This document shows, piece after piece, positions 50,880 through 59,721 of a stretch of DNA of 64,000 bases (the first letter of the stretch is position 1; each line of letters opens with the position of its first letter). The stretch covers positions 62,001-126,000 of the forward strand of contig JADLDB010000067.1 of NCBI GenBank assembly GCA_020846875.1, given 5' to 3'. The notes under the pieces are model-generated. The model did not search any database and had not been told where the DNA came from. It was given only the letters and a program-made list of their open reading frames with translations. This stretch comes from Myxococcales bacterium (GTDB lineage: Bacteria > Myxococcota > Myxococcia > Myxococcales > Myxococcaceae). Made by a program: the position numbers and the translations under genes.

Positions 50880-52631
50880 TCAGTCCACGTTGTCCCAGAT
50901 GTAGCGCTCTTGATCGACCGCGAAGTCGGCGAGCGACTTCACCAGCTCGTCCTCGTTCTCGTCGATCTGCCCGATGTTGGCGCGGACGATCCGCCGCACC
51001 CGCTGATCGTACACCTCGAGGATCTCGAGCTCCTTGGTGGCGCCGGCCGCGCCCTTCTCCTGCACCGCGGTGGACACGCGCGACATGGTGCAGGCCAGGA
51101 CGAACATCTGGATCATGATGTCCGCCAGGCGCCGGGTGGCGAACTGCTTGCCGATGATGTTCTTCCCGTGCTTGCGCAGCACCCGATCGACGGCGGTGGC
51201 GAGATCGCGCGTCAGCTCCTCGAAGGTCACCTGCTGCTTCTGCAGCGCGGGGTGCAGCTTCGAGAAGCCGGCCTTGTCCCGCTTGATGAGGTCGGTGGCC
51301 AGCGACGCCCGCCGCCGCGCGTACTCGGAGATCACCCCGAAGCCCTTGATCGGGTTGTCGAAGATGCCCTTCAGCGACTGCGACAGCTCCTTGAGGCTCG
51401 AGCCCACCTCGTTCATCGCGGTCAGCGCGATGAACAGCCGCAGGATGTCGTTGGTGCCCTCGAAGATGCGGTTGATGCGGCAGTCGCGCAGCGCCCGCTC
51501 GTAGGGGAACTCGCGCATGTAGCCGTTGCCGCCGGCGATCTGCAGAGCCTCGTCGATGGTCCGCCACATCGCCTCGGAGCCGTACACCTTGGTGATCGCC
51601 GCTTCCACCGCATACTCCTCGTGCCCGGAGTCGATCAGGTGGTTGACCAGGTTCACCGCCGACTCGGTGACGTAGCAGTCCACCATCATGTTCCCGAGCT
51701 TCTGCTTCACCAGGCCGAACTCGGCGATCGGCTTGCCGAACTGCACGCGCTCCTTCGCCTGCTTGGTGGCCAGGGCGATCATCCGCTTCATCGCGCCCAC
51801 GCTTCCGCCGCCCAGGCCCGTGCGCCCGGAGTTGAGGATCTTCATCGCCACCTTGAAGCCCTTGCCCACCTCGCCCAGCACGTGGCTGGCAGGCACCTTC
51901 ACGTTGTCGAAGTGCACGGTGGTGGTGTTGGACGCCCGCAGGCCCATCTTGTCCTCGTGCGGTCCGGTGGAGACCCCGGGCATGTCGCGGGTGACGATGA
52001 AGGCGGTGACGTTGCCGCGCTCGCCCTGCGGGCCCGTCTTGGCGAACACCGTATAGAACTGCGCGATGCCTCCGTTGGTGATCCACAGCTTGTTGCCGTT
52101 GAGGACCCAGTGGTCGCCGTCCTTCACCGCGGTGGTCTTGATCGACGCGGCGTCGGATCCCGCGCCCGGCTCGGTGAGGCAGAAGGCGGCGATCATCTCG
52201 CCGGTGGCCAGCTTCGGCAGGAAGCGCTGCTTCTGCTCGTCGGTGCCGAAGAGCACCAGGCCGCGCATGCCGATCGACGAGTGCGCGCCGATGGTGACGG
52301 CCACCGAGCCGTCGTAGCTGGCGACCTCCTGCAGCGTGCGCGAGTAGGCGGTGGCCGACAGCCCCATGCCGCCGAAGGCCTCGGGGATGATCAGCGAGAA
52401 CAGACCGAACTGCTTGAGCTCGTCGATGAAGGTGGCCGGGAAGTCGCCTTTCGCGTCCCACTCGCGGAAGTCCTTCTCGTGGGGCTTGAGCAACTGCTCC
52501 AGGGAGGAGCGGATGCTCTTGAACGTCTCCTGCTCGGCCGGCTTCATCTTCGGGTACGGCAGGATCAGGTCCTCCTCGATCGAGCCGAAGCACAGTTGCC
52601 CCACGAAGGACGTCGTCTTGTCGGTCGCCAT
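50880..52631 (-). CDS. acyl-CoA dehydrogenase with C-terminal extension (VLCAD/ACAD9-like)
   Basis: The 583-residue flavoenzyme has the acyl-CoA dehydrogenase core (CLTEPGAGSDAASI, WITNGG, GLRASNTTTVHFDNVKVP) with the catalytic Glu391 in RIFEGTND. After about residue 430 it has an extra helical domain of some 150 residues like that of mitochondrial very-long-chain acyl-CoA dehydrogenases, which in those enzymes aids membrane binding. It catalyses the first step of beta-oxidation and probably feeds the FadN-like/FadA-like pair at 10-14 kb. There is no ribosome site before the ATG, and a promoter-like pair places the transcription start at the ATG, suggesting a leaderless message. Confidence 0.92.
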   Translation of the reverse strand: MATDKTTSFVGQLCFGSIEEDLILPYPKMKPAEQETFKSIRSSLEQLLKPHEKDFREWDAKGDFPATFIDELKQFGLFSLIIPEAFGGMGLSATAYSRTLQEVASYDGSVAVTIGAHSSIGMRGLVLFGTDEQKQRFLPKLATGEMIAAFCLTEPGAGSDAASIKTTAVKDGDHWVLNGNKLWITNGGIAQFYTVFAKTGPQGERGNVTAFIVTRDMPGVSTGPHEDKMGLRASNTTTVHFDNVKVPASHVLGEVGKGFKVAMKILNSGRTGLGGGSVGAMKRMIALATKQAKERVQFGKPIAEFGLVKQKLGNMMVDCYVTESAVNLVNHLIDSGHEEYAVEAAITKVYGSEAMWRTIDEALQIAGGNGYMREFPYERALRDCRINRIFEGTNDILRLFIALTAMNEVGSSLKELSQSLKGIFDNPIKGFGVISEYARRRASLATDLIKRDKAGFSKLHPALQKQQVTFEELTRDLATAVDRVLRKHGKNIIGKQFATRRLADIMIQMFVLACTMSRVSTAVQEKGAAGATKELEILEVYDQRVRRIVRANIGQIDENEDELVKSLADFAVDQERYIWDNVD

Positions 52632-52637
52632 GCGGCG

Positions 52638-52666
52638 AACCTAACGCTGTGCGGCACGAGGGGTAA
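52638..52666 (-). promoter_or_regulatory. candidate leaderless promoter of the acyl-CoA dehydrogenase gene
   Basis: On the minus strand TTACCC (52666-52661) and TAGGTT (52643-52638) are 17 nt apart. The predicted start site coincides with the ATG at 52631. Each box matches the consensus only partly. Confidence 0.35.
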
Positions 52667-52771
52667 GGAGAACCTCGGTGCGGCCGGGCACGTCCTGTCC
52701 GGAATACCGACCGTCTCCGCCGAGCGACGGCTGAGGGTCGGAAACCAGCCCACGAATCGAGCGCTTGGCGG

Positions 52772-52786
52772 TGGCACCCGCCTTGC
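52772..52786 (+). promoter_or_regulatory. sigma-54 (RpoN) promoter of the Cys/Gly-rich lipoprotein gene
   Basis: TGGCACCCGCCTTGC matches the TGGCAC-N5-TTGC consensus in all fixed positions. The predicted start near 52798 leaves a short leader with GGAGG before the ATG at 52822. Confidence 0.7.
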
Positions 52787-52821
52787 GAACCCGCGCACCA
52801 CACTCGTCGTTGGAGGTCGCC

Positions 52822-55164
52822 ATGGATTCCCGTCTTCGCAGCCTTTCCTTCCTCTGCCTCTTCGCCGCCGCCCTGTGGGGCTGTGGCGGTCCTGAAGTCG
52901 CCCAGTGTCAGAGCGACGCTGACTGCACGCGGTCGCAGCGCTGTCTGATGGAGCTCTGCGTGGCCGCGCTCGCCCCGGATGCAGGGAGCACGCAGGACGC
53001 CGGCGCCCGGGACGCCGGTGCGGAGGACGCCGGAGCCACGGAAGACGCGGGCCAGCCGGGGGAGGACGGCGGGCCGGGCTCACCCGATGCCGGCCAGACG
53101 GAGCCTGATGCCGGCCAGCTCCAGCCCGACGCGGGGATGACTGACTTCGACGGGGGAATGGTGGAGGTGGACGCGGGGACGGCTTGCGTGCCGCTGCGCT
53201 GCAGCGACGTCGGCGCGACCTGTGGCACCGCCGCCGACGGCTGCGGAGGCACCCTGGCCTGCGGCTCCTGCTCGGCGCCCCAGACGTGCGGCGCGGTGAC
53301 GCCGAACCAGTGCGGCTGCCGGCCGAAGACGTGCGCGGAGCTGGGCGCCAACTGCGGCACCAACGTGCCCGACGGCTGTGGTGGCACCATCCCGTCGTGC
53401 GGCCCGATGCCGAGCTGCGGCGGCGGTCAGTGGTCGTGCGACACGTCGACGTACCAGTGCACCTGCGCGCCGAAGACCTGCGCCAGCCTGGGCGCCACCT
53501 GCGGTCAGAACCTCGCCGACGGCTGCGGGGGCACCATCCCCTTCTGCGGCGCTGGCCTCAACTGCGGTGGCGGGCAGATGTACTGCGACACCTCGGTGAA
53601 TCAGTGCATGTGCCGCCCGAAGACGTGCGCTGACTTGAACGCGACCTGCGGCGTCAGCCTGCCGGACGGCTGCGGCGGGGTGATCGCCTCCTGCGGCGTG
53701 GGGAACCACTGCGGTCAGTTCCGGGTGTGCTCGGCGCAGAACCAGTGCGTGTGCGCGTCCAACGTCGACTTGCCGGACGACCTGTTCCAGGACACCAACT
53801 GCGACGGGGTGGACGGGAACGCCAGCCTGGCCGTCTTCGTCTCGCCGAACGGGAATGACGGCAGCCTCGGCACGCGCGTGGCGCCCGTCCGTACGCTCGC
53901 TCGTGCGGTTCAGCTCACCGGCGGCAAGACAGCCATCTTCATCGCCGCGGGCAGCTACGCACCGCCAGCGTCGTGGCCGCTCGGCATCTCCCTCTTCGGC
54001 GGCTATGACTCCAGCTTCAACCGATCGGCCTCGGCGTCGTCGCGCGCCACCATCCAGGGCGCTGCGGGCGGCATGCTGATCCAGGGCATGACGTCGCCCG
54101 TCACCTTCGAACGCGTCATCATCCGCTCCTCGACGCCGACGGCTGTGGGTGCGGGCTCGCAGGCGCTGCGGATCGTCAACTCCGGCGCCAACGTGACGCT
54201 GCGCTTCGTCGACGTCATCGCCGCGAATGGCACGAACGGGGTGTCAGGAAGCGCTGGCAGCAACGGATCAGTTGGAACGCGAGGCGCGGACGGCGCCTGG
54301 GCCGTGCGAGGGAATCCATGGTGGACGAGCCCTGCGTACTCGGGCGACGCCACCGGGCCGGCCGGAACTCCGCACACCCGTGGTGGATCTGGCGGCCGAG
54401 GCGGTTGGGCCAATGCGCCGAATGCGTCCAGCGGCGGCGCTGGTGGAGCGCCGGGTGGTGCGGGTGGCGCCGAGGCCTGCAACAATGCGCCGTGGGGAGG
54501 ACACGGGACACCTGGATCAGTGGGCACCGTAGGTGACCTAGGCATCTCAGGGAGCGGCCTGGGCGCGCTGTCTCCTTCCAGCTACGACTGGCAGCCGGTC
54601 GCGTCCTCCCATGGCGTGTCGGGCACGGCGGGCGGACCCGGCCAGGGAGGTGGGGGGGGGGGCGGCGGCGGCATGTTGAAGTGCTTTGCCGGCTCATGGG
54701 AGGCAGGGGGCAGTGGGGGGAGTGGTGGCAGCGGCGGCGGAGGAGGAATGGGAGGAAGCGGTGGCACCGCTGGTGGCGCCTCGATCGCCCTCACCCTGGT
54801 CGCTTCAGCGCCTGCAATGCTCTCGGTCAACCTCATGTCCGGAAACGGTGGGGCCGGAGGCCTGGGGGGCCCTGGCGGTCAAGGGGGCGCTGGAGGGATG
54901 GGCGGCTCCAATGGTTACGGGGTCGTGGTGTCGGGGAGCTTCAGCTCGGGCTATGGGGGCAAGGGTGGCGCGGGCGGGGCGGGTGGCATGGGTGGCGCAG
55001 GCGGTAACGGCGCCGGCGGCTCCACCATCGGCGTGTGGTGCCAGGGCGTCACCTCGGTCATCGGCGGGCCCAACGTCGTCATCACCACCGGGACCGCGGG
55101 AACTGGCGGCTCGCCCTTCGGCAGCGGCCAGGGCATCAAGGTCAACACCTACGGCTGTCCGTAA
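52822..55164 (+). CDS. large surface lipoprotein with Cys repeats, beta-helix-like segment and Gly-rich tail
   Basis: The 780-residue lipoprotein (signal ending LWGCGG, Cys21) has a linker of DAG repeats (about 54-115), then four Cys-rich repeats (about 120-315) each containing a variant of CAxLGAxCG, DGCGGTI and CG, then a segment like the DUF1565/right-handed beta-helix start (LAVFVSPNGNDGSLGTRVAP, GGKTAIFIAAGSY, about 325-440). The last 330 residues are about half glycine (GGSGGRGGW, GGAGGAPGGAGG, GGKGGAGGAGGMGGAGG), resembling mycobacterial PGRS or glycine-rich beta-helices. It is probably a filament or adhesin on the surface. GGAGG precedes the start and a sigma-54 promoter lies upstream, so it is likely induced under starvation or development. 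Confidence 0.8.
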   Translation: MDSRLRSLSFLCLFAAALWGCGGPEVAQCQSDADCTRSQRCLMELCVAALAPDAGSTQDAGARDAGAEDAGATEDAGQPGEDGGPGSPDAGQTEPDAGQLQPDAGMTDFDGGMVEVDAGTACVPLRCSDVGATCGTAADGCGGTLACGSCSAPQTCGAVTPNQCGCRPKTCAELGANCGTNVPDGCGGTIPSCGPMPSCGGGQWSCDTSTYQCTCAPKTCASLGATCGQNLADGCGGTIPFCGAGLNCGGGQMYCDTSVNQCMCRPKTCADLNATCGVSLPDGCGGVIASCGVGNHCGQFRVCSAQNQCVCASNVDLPDDLFQDTNCDGVDGNASLAVFVSPNGNDGSLGTRVAPVRTLARAVQLTGGKTAIFIAAGSYAPPASWPLGISLFGGYDSSFNRSASASSRATIQGAAGGMLIQGMTSPVTFERVIIRSSTPTAVGAGSQALRIVNSGANVTLRFVDVIAANGTNGVSGSAGSNGSVGTRGADGAWAVRGNPWWTSPAYSGDATGPAGTPHTRGGSGGRGGWANAPNASSGGAGGAPGGAGGAEACNNAPWGGHGTPGSVGTVGDLGISGSGLGALSPSSYDWQPVASSHGVSGTAGGPGQGGGGGGGGGMLKCFAGSWEAGGSGGSGGSGGGGGMGGSGGTAGGASIALTLVASAPAMLSVNLMSGNGGAGGLGGPGGQGGAGGMGGSNGYGVVVSGSFSSGYGGKGGAGGAGGMGGAGGNGAGGSTIGVWCQGVTSVIGGPNVVITTGTAGTGGSPFGSGQGIKVNTYGCP

Positions 55165-55187
55165 GCAGAGACCAGGGCAGGGCCGAG

Positions 55188-55227
55188 GCGGCGGTGCGCT
55201 CCGGGGGCGCGCCGCCGCTTCATTTTT
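55188..55227 (+). terminator. rho-independent terminator
   Basis: GCGGCGGTGCGC pairs with GCGCGCCGCCGC in a 12-bp stem (one G-U pair) with a 7-nt loop, followed by TTCATTTTT. It ends the lipoprotein gene and lies just before the stop of the convergent membrane-protein gene. Confidence 0.85.
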
Positions 55228-55232
55228 CGCGT

Positions 55233-56408
55233 TCAGACGGCGCGCAGGTGCTGCACCAACTCGGGATCGCCGGCGGCGAAGGCGTGCCGGAGCGACTCGA
55301 GGCTGCGGTGGTCCACCGGGCGTCCGGCCCCCGCCAGCGCGTCCTTCCACAGCCTCGTCTCGCGCGCCGTCAGCTTCCCGTCCACCGCCAGCGCCAGCGC
55401 GAGCAACTGCAGGCTCAGCCGTAGCTCCTCGGGGGCCAGCGCCTTCAAGCTGGCGAGGAACTGGCCCACGTCGTCCAGCTCGTTGTTCCCCGTGTCGCCG
55501 GCCCGCCTCGAGACGAGCGTCAGCATGCGCACCAGGTTGGGGTGGAGGTCCTGCGTCCGGACGATCGCCGCCGCCACCGCCCGTACCGCCGACAGCTTCC
55601 CCTGCGGCGAGAGGTTCGCCACGTCGGAGAAGGCCACGTCCACCAACTCCGTGAGCGCGCTCGGGCCCATCGCGCGAATCCGCGCCTCGCGCAGGAGCTT
55701 CCAGGTCACCAGGGCGTTCCACAGCGCCGTCACCGGCACCGCGACGAAGGGCACCAGCGCCCCCAGCACGCTGCGAACGGCCACGCGCCCGAGGAGCCGC
55801 CGCACCAGCATCTTCACCAGGAAGTTGGTGACGCCCACCTTCGCTTTGTAGGCGAAGGACGCCAGCACCAGCCGCCACTTCTTCACTTCCCGGTGCGGAT
55901 TCACCCTCGCCGTGAGATCGATGGGGTTGGGCAGCTCCAGCGCCGCGCGGGCCAGCCCGTCCACCAGCGCCTCGTCACTCGACTTGCGGTCCTTCCCGAA
56001 GAGCTCCAGGCCGGCGACGCGTGCCAGCTCGTGCACGGAGCGCAGCGTGTCCCAGTAGAGGAAGAGGATCTCCAGCACCGCGGCCAGCAGCGTGATGCCC
56101 CCGAGGAAGGCCCAGTACTGAAGCCCGTCCATCGAGAACGCCGACGCGCCCGGAGGCAGCAGCGGCTCGGCCACCACCTCCGCCGCGGCCGAGACGCCAC
56201 CCGAAAGCGCGCCCGCCAGCGCCGAGCGGAAGACGGCCCCCGCCTGGATCCGCCACAGCGCCCTGCGCTCCTCGGCGTTGAGCACGTGGATGGCGTCGCT
56301 GGAGCTGACCGCCGGCCTCGAGGTGGAGCGCGCGCGGAAATAGCGGACCCCCACCCGCTCGAGCAGGGGCTTCTTCGCCGGAGTCGAGGCCGCCGCGCCG
56401 TCGCTCAC
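55233..56408 (-). CDS. membrane protein of unknown function, third gene of the GH1 operon
   Basis: I do not recognise the family with certainty; it may match the uncharacterised LBF_2804-type proteins. The 391-residue product has two to three hydrophobic segments in the middle (LQYWAFLGGITLLAAVLEIL, then VRSVLGALVPFVAVPVTALW) between soluble helical regions. The C-terminal 110 residues (LSLQLLALALAVDGKLTARE and DELDDVGQFLASLKALAPEE-like stretches) resemble a TerB-type helical bundle. It starts with GTG, overlapping the stop of the 5-helix protein gene by 4 nt. Confidence 0.7.
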   Translation of the reverse strand: MSDGAAASTPAKKPLLERVGVRYFRARSTSRPAVSSSDAIHVLNAEERRALWRIQAGAVFRSALAGALSGGVSAAAEVVAEPLLPPGASAFSMDGLQYWAFLGGITLLAAVLEILFLYWDTLRSVHELARVAGLELFGKDRKSSDEALVDGLARAALELPNPIDLTARVNPHREVKKWRLVLASFAYKAKVGVTNFLVKMLVRRLLGRVAVRSVLGALVPFVAVPVTALWNALVTWKLLREARIRAMGPSALTELVDVAFSDVANLSPQGKLSAVRAVAAAIVRTQDLHPNLVRMLTLVSRRAGDTGNNELDDVGQFLASLKALAPEELRLSLQLLALALAVDGKLTARETRLWKDALAGAGRPVDHRSLESLRHAFAAGDPELVQHLRAV

Positions 56409-56986
56409 GGGGCCTGGGCGCCCTTCATCGTCCGCCGCACCTGCAGGACGATCAGCGTGACTCCACCCACCACCAGCACGCCGGTGACGACGTTCATCGC
56501 CACCACCATCGTCGAGTCCTCGGTGAGCGCCTTCGCCACGCCCGCGTGGAAGTCCTGCGTAGTGCCCACCTTCGCGTACTGCGCGGCGGTCATGAACGCG
56601 AGCAGCCCCAGCGTCGCGATGCACGAGAGCGCCGTGGCCCACGCCAGCGCCGCCTTCTTGAGGTGAATGAGCAGGCCGACGCCCAGCGCCGAGACGAAGC
56701 CCAGGCCCACGCACGCGAAGGCGAACACCAGGTACAGCGGCACCAGCGGCACCGTCGTCGTGTCCAGCAGGTAGACGAACATCCAGTCGGGGCGGAAGAA
56801 GAACATCCAGCCCACGGCCAGCGAGTAGAGCGCCGAGAAGATCACCGAGAAGACCGCCGCCCGCCACACCTCGGGCAGCCCGCCGCGGGCGATCAGCTTC
56901 ATGGAGATGAGCGCGGTCACGGCGCCGACCACCAGCGTCGTCGGCGGGTCGATCATCACGGTGGATAGGACGAGAGGCGGCGTCAT
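56405..56986 (-). CDS. integral membrane protein of unknown function
   Basis: The 193-residue protein has about five membrane helices (TTLVVGAVTALISMKLIA, AAVFSVIFSALYSLAVGWMF, VPLYLVFAFACVGLGFVSAL, ALAWATALSCIATLGLLAFM, VVAMNVVTGVLVVGGVTLIV) and no recognisable catalytic motif. It overlaps the GH1 gene upstream and the membrane-protein gene downstream by 4 nt each, so the three products are translationally coupled. A role in the same membrane process as its downstream neighbour is likely; a link to the glycosidase is suggested only by position. Confidence 0.7.
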   Translation of the reverse strand: MTPPLVLSTVMIDPPTTLVVGAVTALISMKLIARGGLPEVWRAAVFSVIFSALYSLAVGWMFFFRPDWMFVYLLDTTTVPLVPLYLVFAFACVGLGFVSALGVGLLIHLKKAALAWATALSCIATLGLLAFMTAAQYAKVGTTQDFHAGVAKALTEDSTMVVAMNVVTGVLVVGGVTLIVLQVRRTMKGAQAP

Positions 56987-58296
56987 GGTTGGGCCTTCTC
57001 ACGCGGCTCGGGTGGTGGCGTCAACACGCGGCTCGAGGCCACCTCGCGGAAGTAGTCGCACGCGGGGGTGGGCGTGCGCTCCAGCGTCTCGAAGTCGACG
57101 CGGTACAGCCCGAAGCGCGGGCCCCAGGCCTCCAGCCACTCGAAGTTGTCCATCAAGGACCAGTGCAGGTAGGTGGTGACATTCACCCCGTCGGCGCGGG
57201 CGGCCAGCAGCTCCTTCCAGTGATCGTACAGGTAGCGGGGACGGCGCAGGCCGGATCGATCGTCCATGCCGTTCTCCGTCACCCACACCGGCAGGCCGTA
57301 GCGCTTGAGCTGCCGCAGCAGCACGCCGAAGCCCTCCGGGTAGTACTCCCAGCCGATGTCGGTGAGGCCCCGGTGCAGCTTGTCCACGAACTCGAAGTGG
57401 ATGAAGGGCGGCCGGGTGATGAAGCGCAGGTGCGCGCGCGTGTAGTAGTTGATCCCCACGAAGTCCATCGAGCGGGTCCCGCCGTCGATGGTCGCCTTCC
57501 CCGCGGTGAGGCCGGGCAACTGAAGGCGCAGGGTGCCGGTGTGCAGGGCCTCGAGGAAGGCGTGGTTGAAGCCGGCCTCGCCCAGCCGGGTGAGCGCCTG
57601 GTCCAGCGGGTGCCAGCGGCGCGACGGGGCGAAGAGCGTCATGTGCTGGGCGACGCCGATGGGGCGCTGGGTGCCGCGGGCCGTCTCCAGGAGCGCCGCG
57701 CGGGCCGCGACGTGGGCGCGCACCAGGTTGGCCGCCGCGGCGAAGGCCTTCTTCCCGTCCGAGAGGCCAGGAGGCATCAACCCGGACAGGTAGCCGCCCA
57801 GCAGGAAGACGTTGGGCTCGTTGATGGTGGTGACGGCCACGTCCAGCCCGTCGAGCAAGTCCGCGCACCGGTTCGCGTACCGCGTCCACGAGTCCAGCGA
57901 AGACGGCTCGTGCCAGGGCGTCTGGGCGTGGAACCAGCGCGGGTGCGTGAAGTGGTGCAGGGTGACGACGGGGCGAATGCCCGCCCGGGTGAGCGCCTCG
58001 AGCCGCCTCCGGTACCCCGCCCAGGCCTCGTCGTCCCAGCGGCTGCGCTCCGGCTCCACCCGCGCCCACTCGATGGACAGGCGGTAGGCGGTGGCGCCCA
58101 GCCGCTGGATCAGCGGGACGTCGTCGAAGAAGCGCTCCCAGTGGCCGGTGCCCTTGCCGCAGCGGGCCTGGGCGTCGTGCAGCTTCCCGGCGCGCTCCCA
58201 GTCGGACCAGTCGTTCTCGATGCCGCCCTCGACCTGGTAGGCGCTGGTGGCGACGCCGAAGACGAAGTCGGGAGGAAAGGACGGCGGGGTGCTCAC
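56983..58296 (-). CDS. glycoside hydrolase family 1 beta-glycosidase
   Basis: The 437-residue enzyme begins with the GH1 signature FPPDFVFGVATSAYQVEGG. The acid/base Glu160 is in TINEPNV and the nucleophile Glu341 in VTENGM; HHFTHPRWF and HWSLMDNFEW complete the sugar site. It hydrolyses beta-glucosides or beta-galactosides; which one cannot be told. No signal peptide is visible, so it acts in the cytoplasm, in keeping with hydrolysis of imported disaccharides. It is the first gene of a three-gene overlapping operon with two membrane proteins that do not look like sugar transporters. Confidence 0.92.
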   Translation of the reverse strand: MSTPPSFPPDFVFGVATSAYQVEGGIENDWSDWERAGKLHDAQARCGKGTGHWERFFDDVPLIQRLGATAYRLSIEWARVEPERSRWDDEAWAGYRRRLEALTRAGIRPVVTLHHFTHPRWFHAQTPWHEPSSLDSWTRYANRCADLLDGLDVAVTTINEPNVFLLGGYLSGLMPPGLSDGKKAFAAAANLVRAHVAARAALLETARGTQRPIGVAQHMTLFAPSRRWHPLDQALTRLGEAGFNHAFLEALHTGTLRLQLPGLTAGKATIDGGTRSMDFVGINYYTRAHLRFITRPPFIHFEFVDKLHRGLTDIGWEYYPEGFGVLLRQLKRYGLPVWVTENGMDDRSGLRRPRYLYDHWKELLAARADGVNVTTYLHWSLMDNFEWLEAWGPRFGLYRVDFETLERTPTPACDYFREVASSRVLTPPPEPREKAQP

Positions 58297-58376
58297 GGCG
58301 CGCGCTCCTTATTCGGCTCGTGCGCCTCGCGCCACCGCGCGGAGGATCCGCCCGGGGACGGCGCCCGCCTGGAGCG

Positions 58377-58955
58377 TCACTTTGCCGCGGCGGCGTTGGC
58401 CTTCGCCTGCGCCTCGGCCCGGCCCTTCACCGCCCTGGTCGCCGCCAGCACCGAGCCCACGTTCACCCCGACGGTGACGGTCTGCTGCTCGTCCTCGAGG
58501 CTCTGCGCCAGCCCGCTGAAGTTCTTCACCGACAGGGTGTGGGTGAGCAGCGCCTTGCCGCCGGGCGCGCTCTCCACCTTCCACAGCCACTTCGAGCCCT
58601 TCAGGTCGCCTGAGGCCCAGGCGCCGGTGATGGTCTTCGTCGCGGCGTTGGGGGTGAAGCGCACCGTGTAGTCGGTGTCGGGGCCGGGCACGTCGAGCAC
58701 GAAGCGGACCTCCACGTCGCCGGCCTTCTCCTTGACGATCTCGCTGGTCGTCACCTTCGGCATGAAGTCCTTGAACTCCTCCATCTTCACCAGCACCGCC
58801 CACACCCTGTCCGGGTCCGCGTCCACCAGCACCACCCCGGTGGCCTGGGCGAACTTGCTGTCGGTGCCCTGCTCGACCAGCACCAGCGGGCCCCGGTTGA
58901 GCAAGGGGGCCAGGTCCACCTGGGCAATCGTCAACAGGGCGAGGGTCGTGAGCAT
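58377..58955 (-). CDS. secreted SRPBCC-fold (START-like) protein
   Basis: The 192-residue protein has an N-terminal hydrophobic signal (MLTTLALLTIAQ) followed by a domain resembling polyketide cyclase/SRPBCC proteins: VVLVDADPDRVWAVLVKMEE then FKDFMPKV, an internal strand set (VRFVLDVPGPDTDYTVRFTP) and a C-terminal long helix region (VNVGSVLAATRAVKGRAEAQ). These folds bind hydrophobic ligands in a deep pocket. A lipid- or coenzyme Q-binding role is possible; the protein itself gives no further hint. It lies between larB and the GH1 gene without overlap. Confidence 0.7.
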   Translation of the reverse strand: MLTTLALLTIAQVDLAPLLNRGPLVLVEQGTDSKFAQATGVVLVDADPDRVWAVLVKMEEFKDFMPKVTTSEIVKEKAGDVEVRFVLDVPGPDTDYTVRFTPNAATKTITGAWASGDLKGSKWLWKVESAPGGKALLTHTLSVKNFSGLAQSLEDEQQTVTVGVNVGSVLAATRAVKGRAEAQAKANAAAAK

Positions 58956-59002
58956 GAGCGCGTCATATTGCAGGACCTCGGCAAGATGCGAGAGCCGGGC
59001 GC

Positions 59003-59668
59003 TCACTTCCGGTCGATGGCGTGCAGCACCCGAACGGCGGCACAGGCGGCTCCATAGCCGTTGTCGATGTTCATCGTCGGCACCCCGGGGGCGCAGCTCG
59101 CCAGCACGGCGTTGAGGGCGGTGTGGCCGCCTTCCGCCACCCCGTACCCGTTGGACGACGGCACCGCGATGATCACCGAGCCGACCAGGCCGCCCAGCAC
59201 GGTGGGCAGCGCCGCGTCCATGCCGGCCACCACCACCACCACCGGGTGTCCCTTGATGTCCTCGAGGCGATCGAGCAGCCGCCACAGCCCGGCCACGCCC
59301 ACGTCCACGTACGAGGAGGAGCCGATCCCGTGGTAGCGCAGGGTGCGGGCGACCTCCCGGGTGACGTGGGCGTCGGAGGATCCGGCCGCGACGATCGCCA
59401 CCCGCGCCGGGCCTTCCGGCCGGCTCAGCTTCCCGAAGTAGGCGGTGCGGGAAACGGGCTCGTAGTCGAGCGCGTCGCGCAGGCCTTTGGGCAGCCCCTC
59501 GAGCTGGGCGACCGCCAGCCGGGTCAAGAGGAGGCTCGCGCCCTTCGCCTGCGCCGTCTCCAGGATGTGGGCGAGGTGATCGATCGTCTTCCCCTGGCAG
59601 AAGATCGCCTCGTCGAAGCCGATGCGCTCCGTGCGGTGAAAGTCGAGGGTGACTTCGTTGGCAGCCAT
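59003..59668 (-). CDS. larB: LarB, nickel-pincer nucleotide cofactor synthesis enzyme
   Basis: The 221-residue protein has the PurE-like carboxylase fold of LarB: RVAIVAAGSSDAHVTREVAR, VVVVAGMDAALPTVLGGLVG and VIAVPSSNGYGVAEGGHTAL. LarB carboxylates nicotinic acid adenine dinucleotide to make pyridinium-3,5-biscarboxylic acid mononucleotide for the nickel-pincer cofactor of lactate racemase and relatives. LarC and LarE are not in the window. The N-terminal region (DFHRTERIGFDEAIFCQGKT) is the family-specific helix pair. It is a single gene with 53 nt to the small ORF upstream. Confidence 0.9.
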   Translation of the reverse strand: MAANEVTLDFHRTERIGFDEAIFCQGKTIDHLAHILETAQAKGASLLLTRLAVAQLEGLPKGLRDALDYEPVSRTAYFGKLSRPEGPARVAIVAAGSSDAHVTREVARTLRYHGIGSSSYVDVGVAGLWRLLDRLEDIKGHPVVVVVAGMDAALPTVLGGLVGSVIIAVPSSNGYGVAEGGHTALNAVLASCAPGVPTMNIDNGYGAACAAVRVLHAIDRK

Positions 59669-59721
59669 GCGGGAAGACGCCCTCTAGCGGCGAGCGGGCC
59701 CGCGCGCCACCGGGTTGTGGC

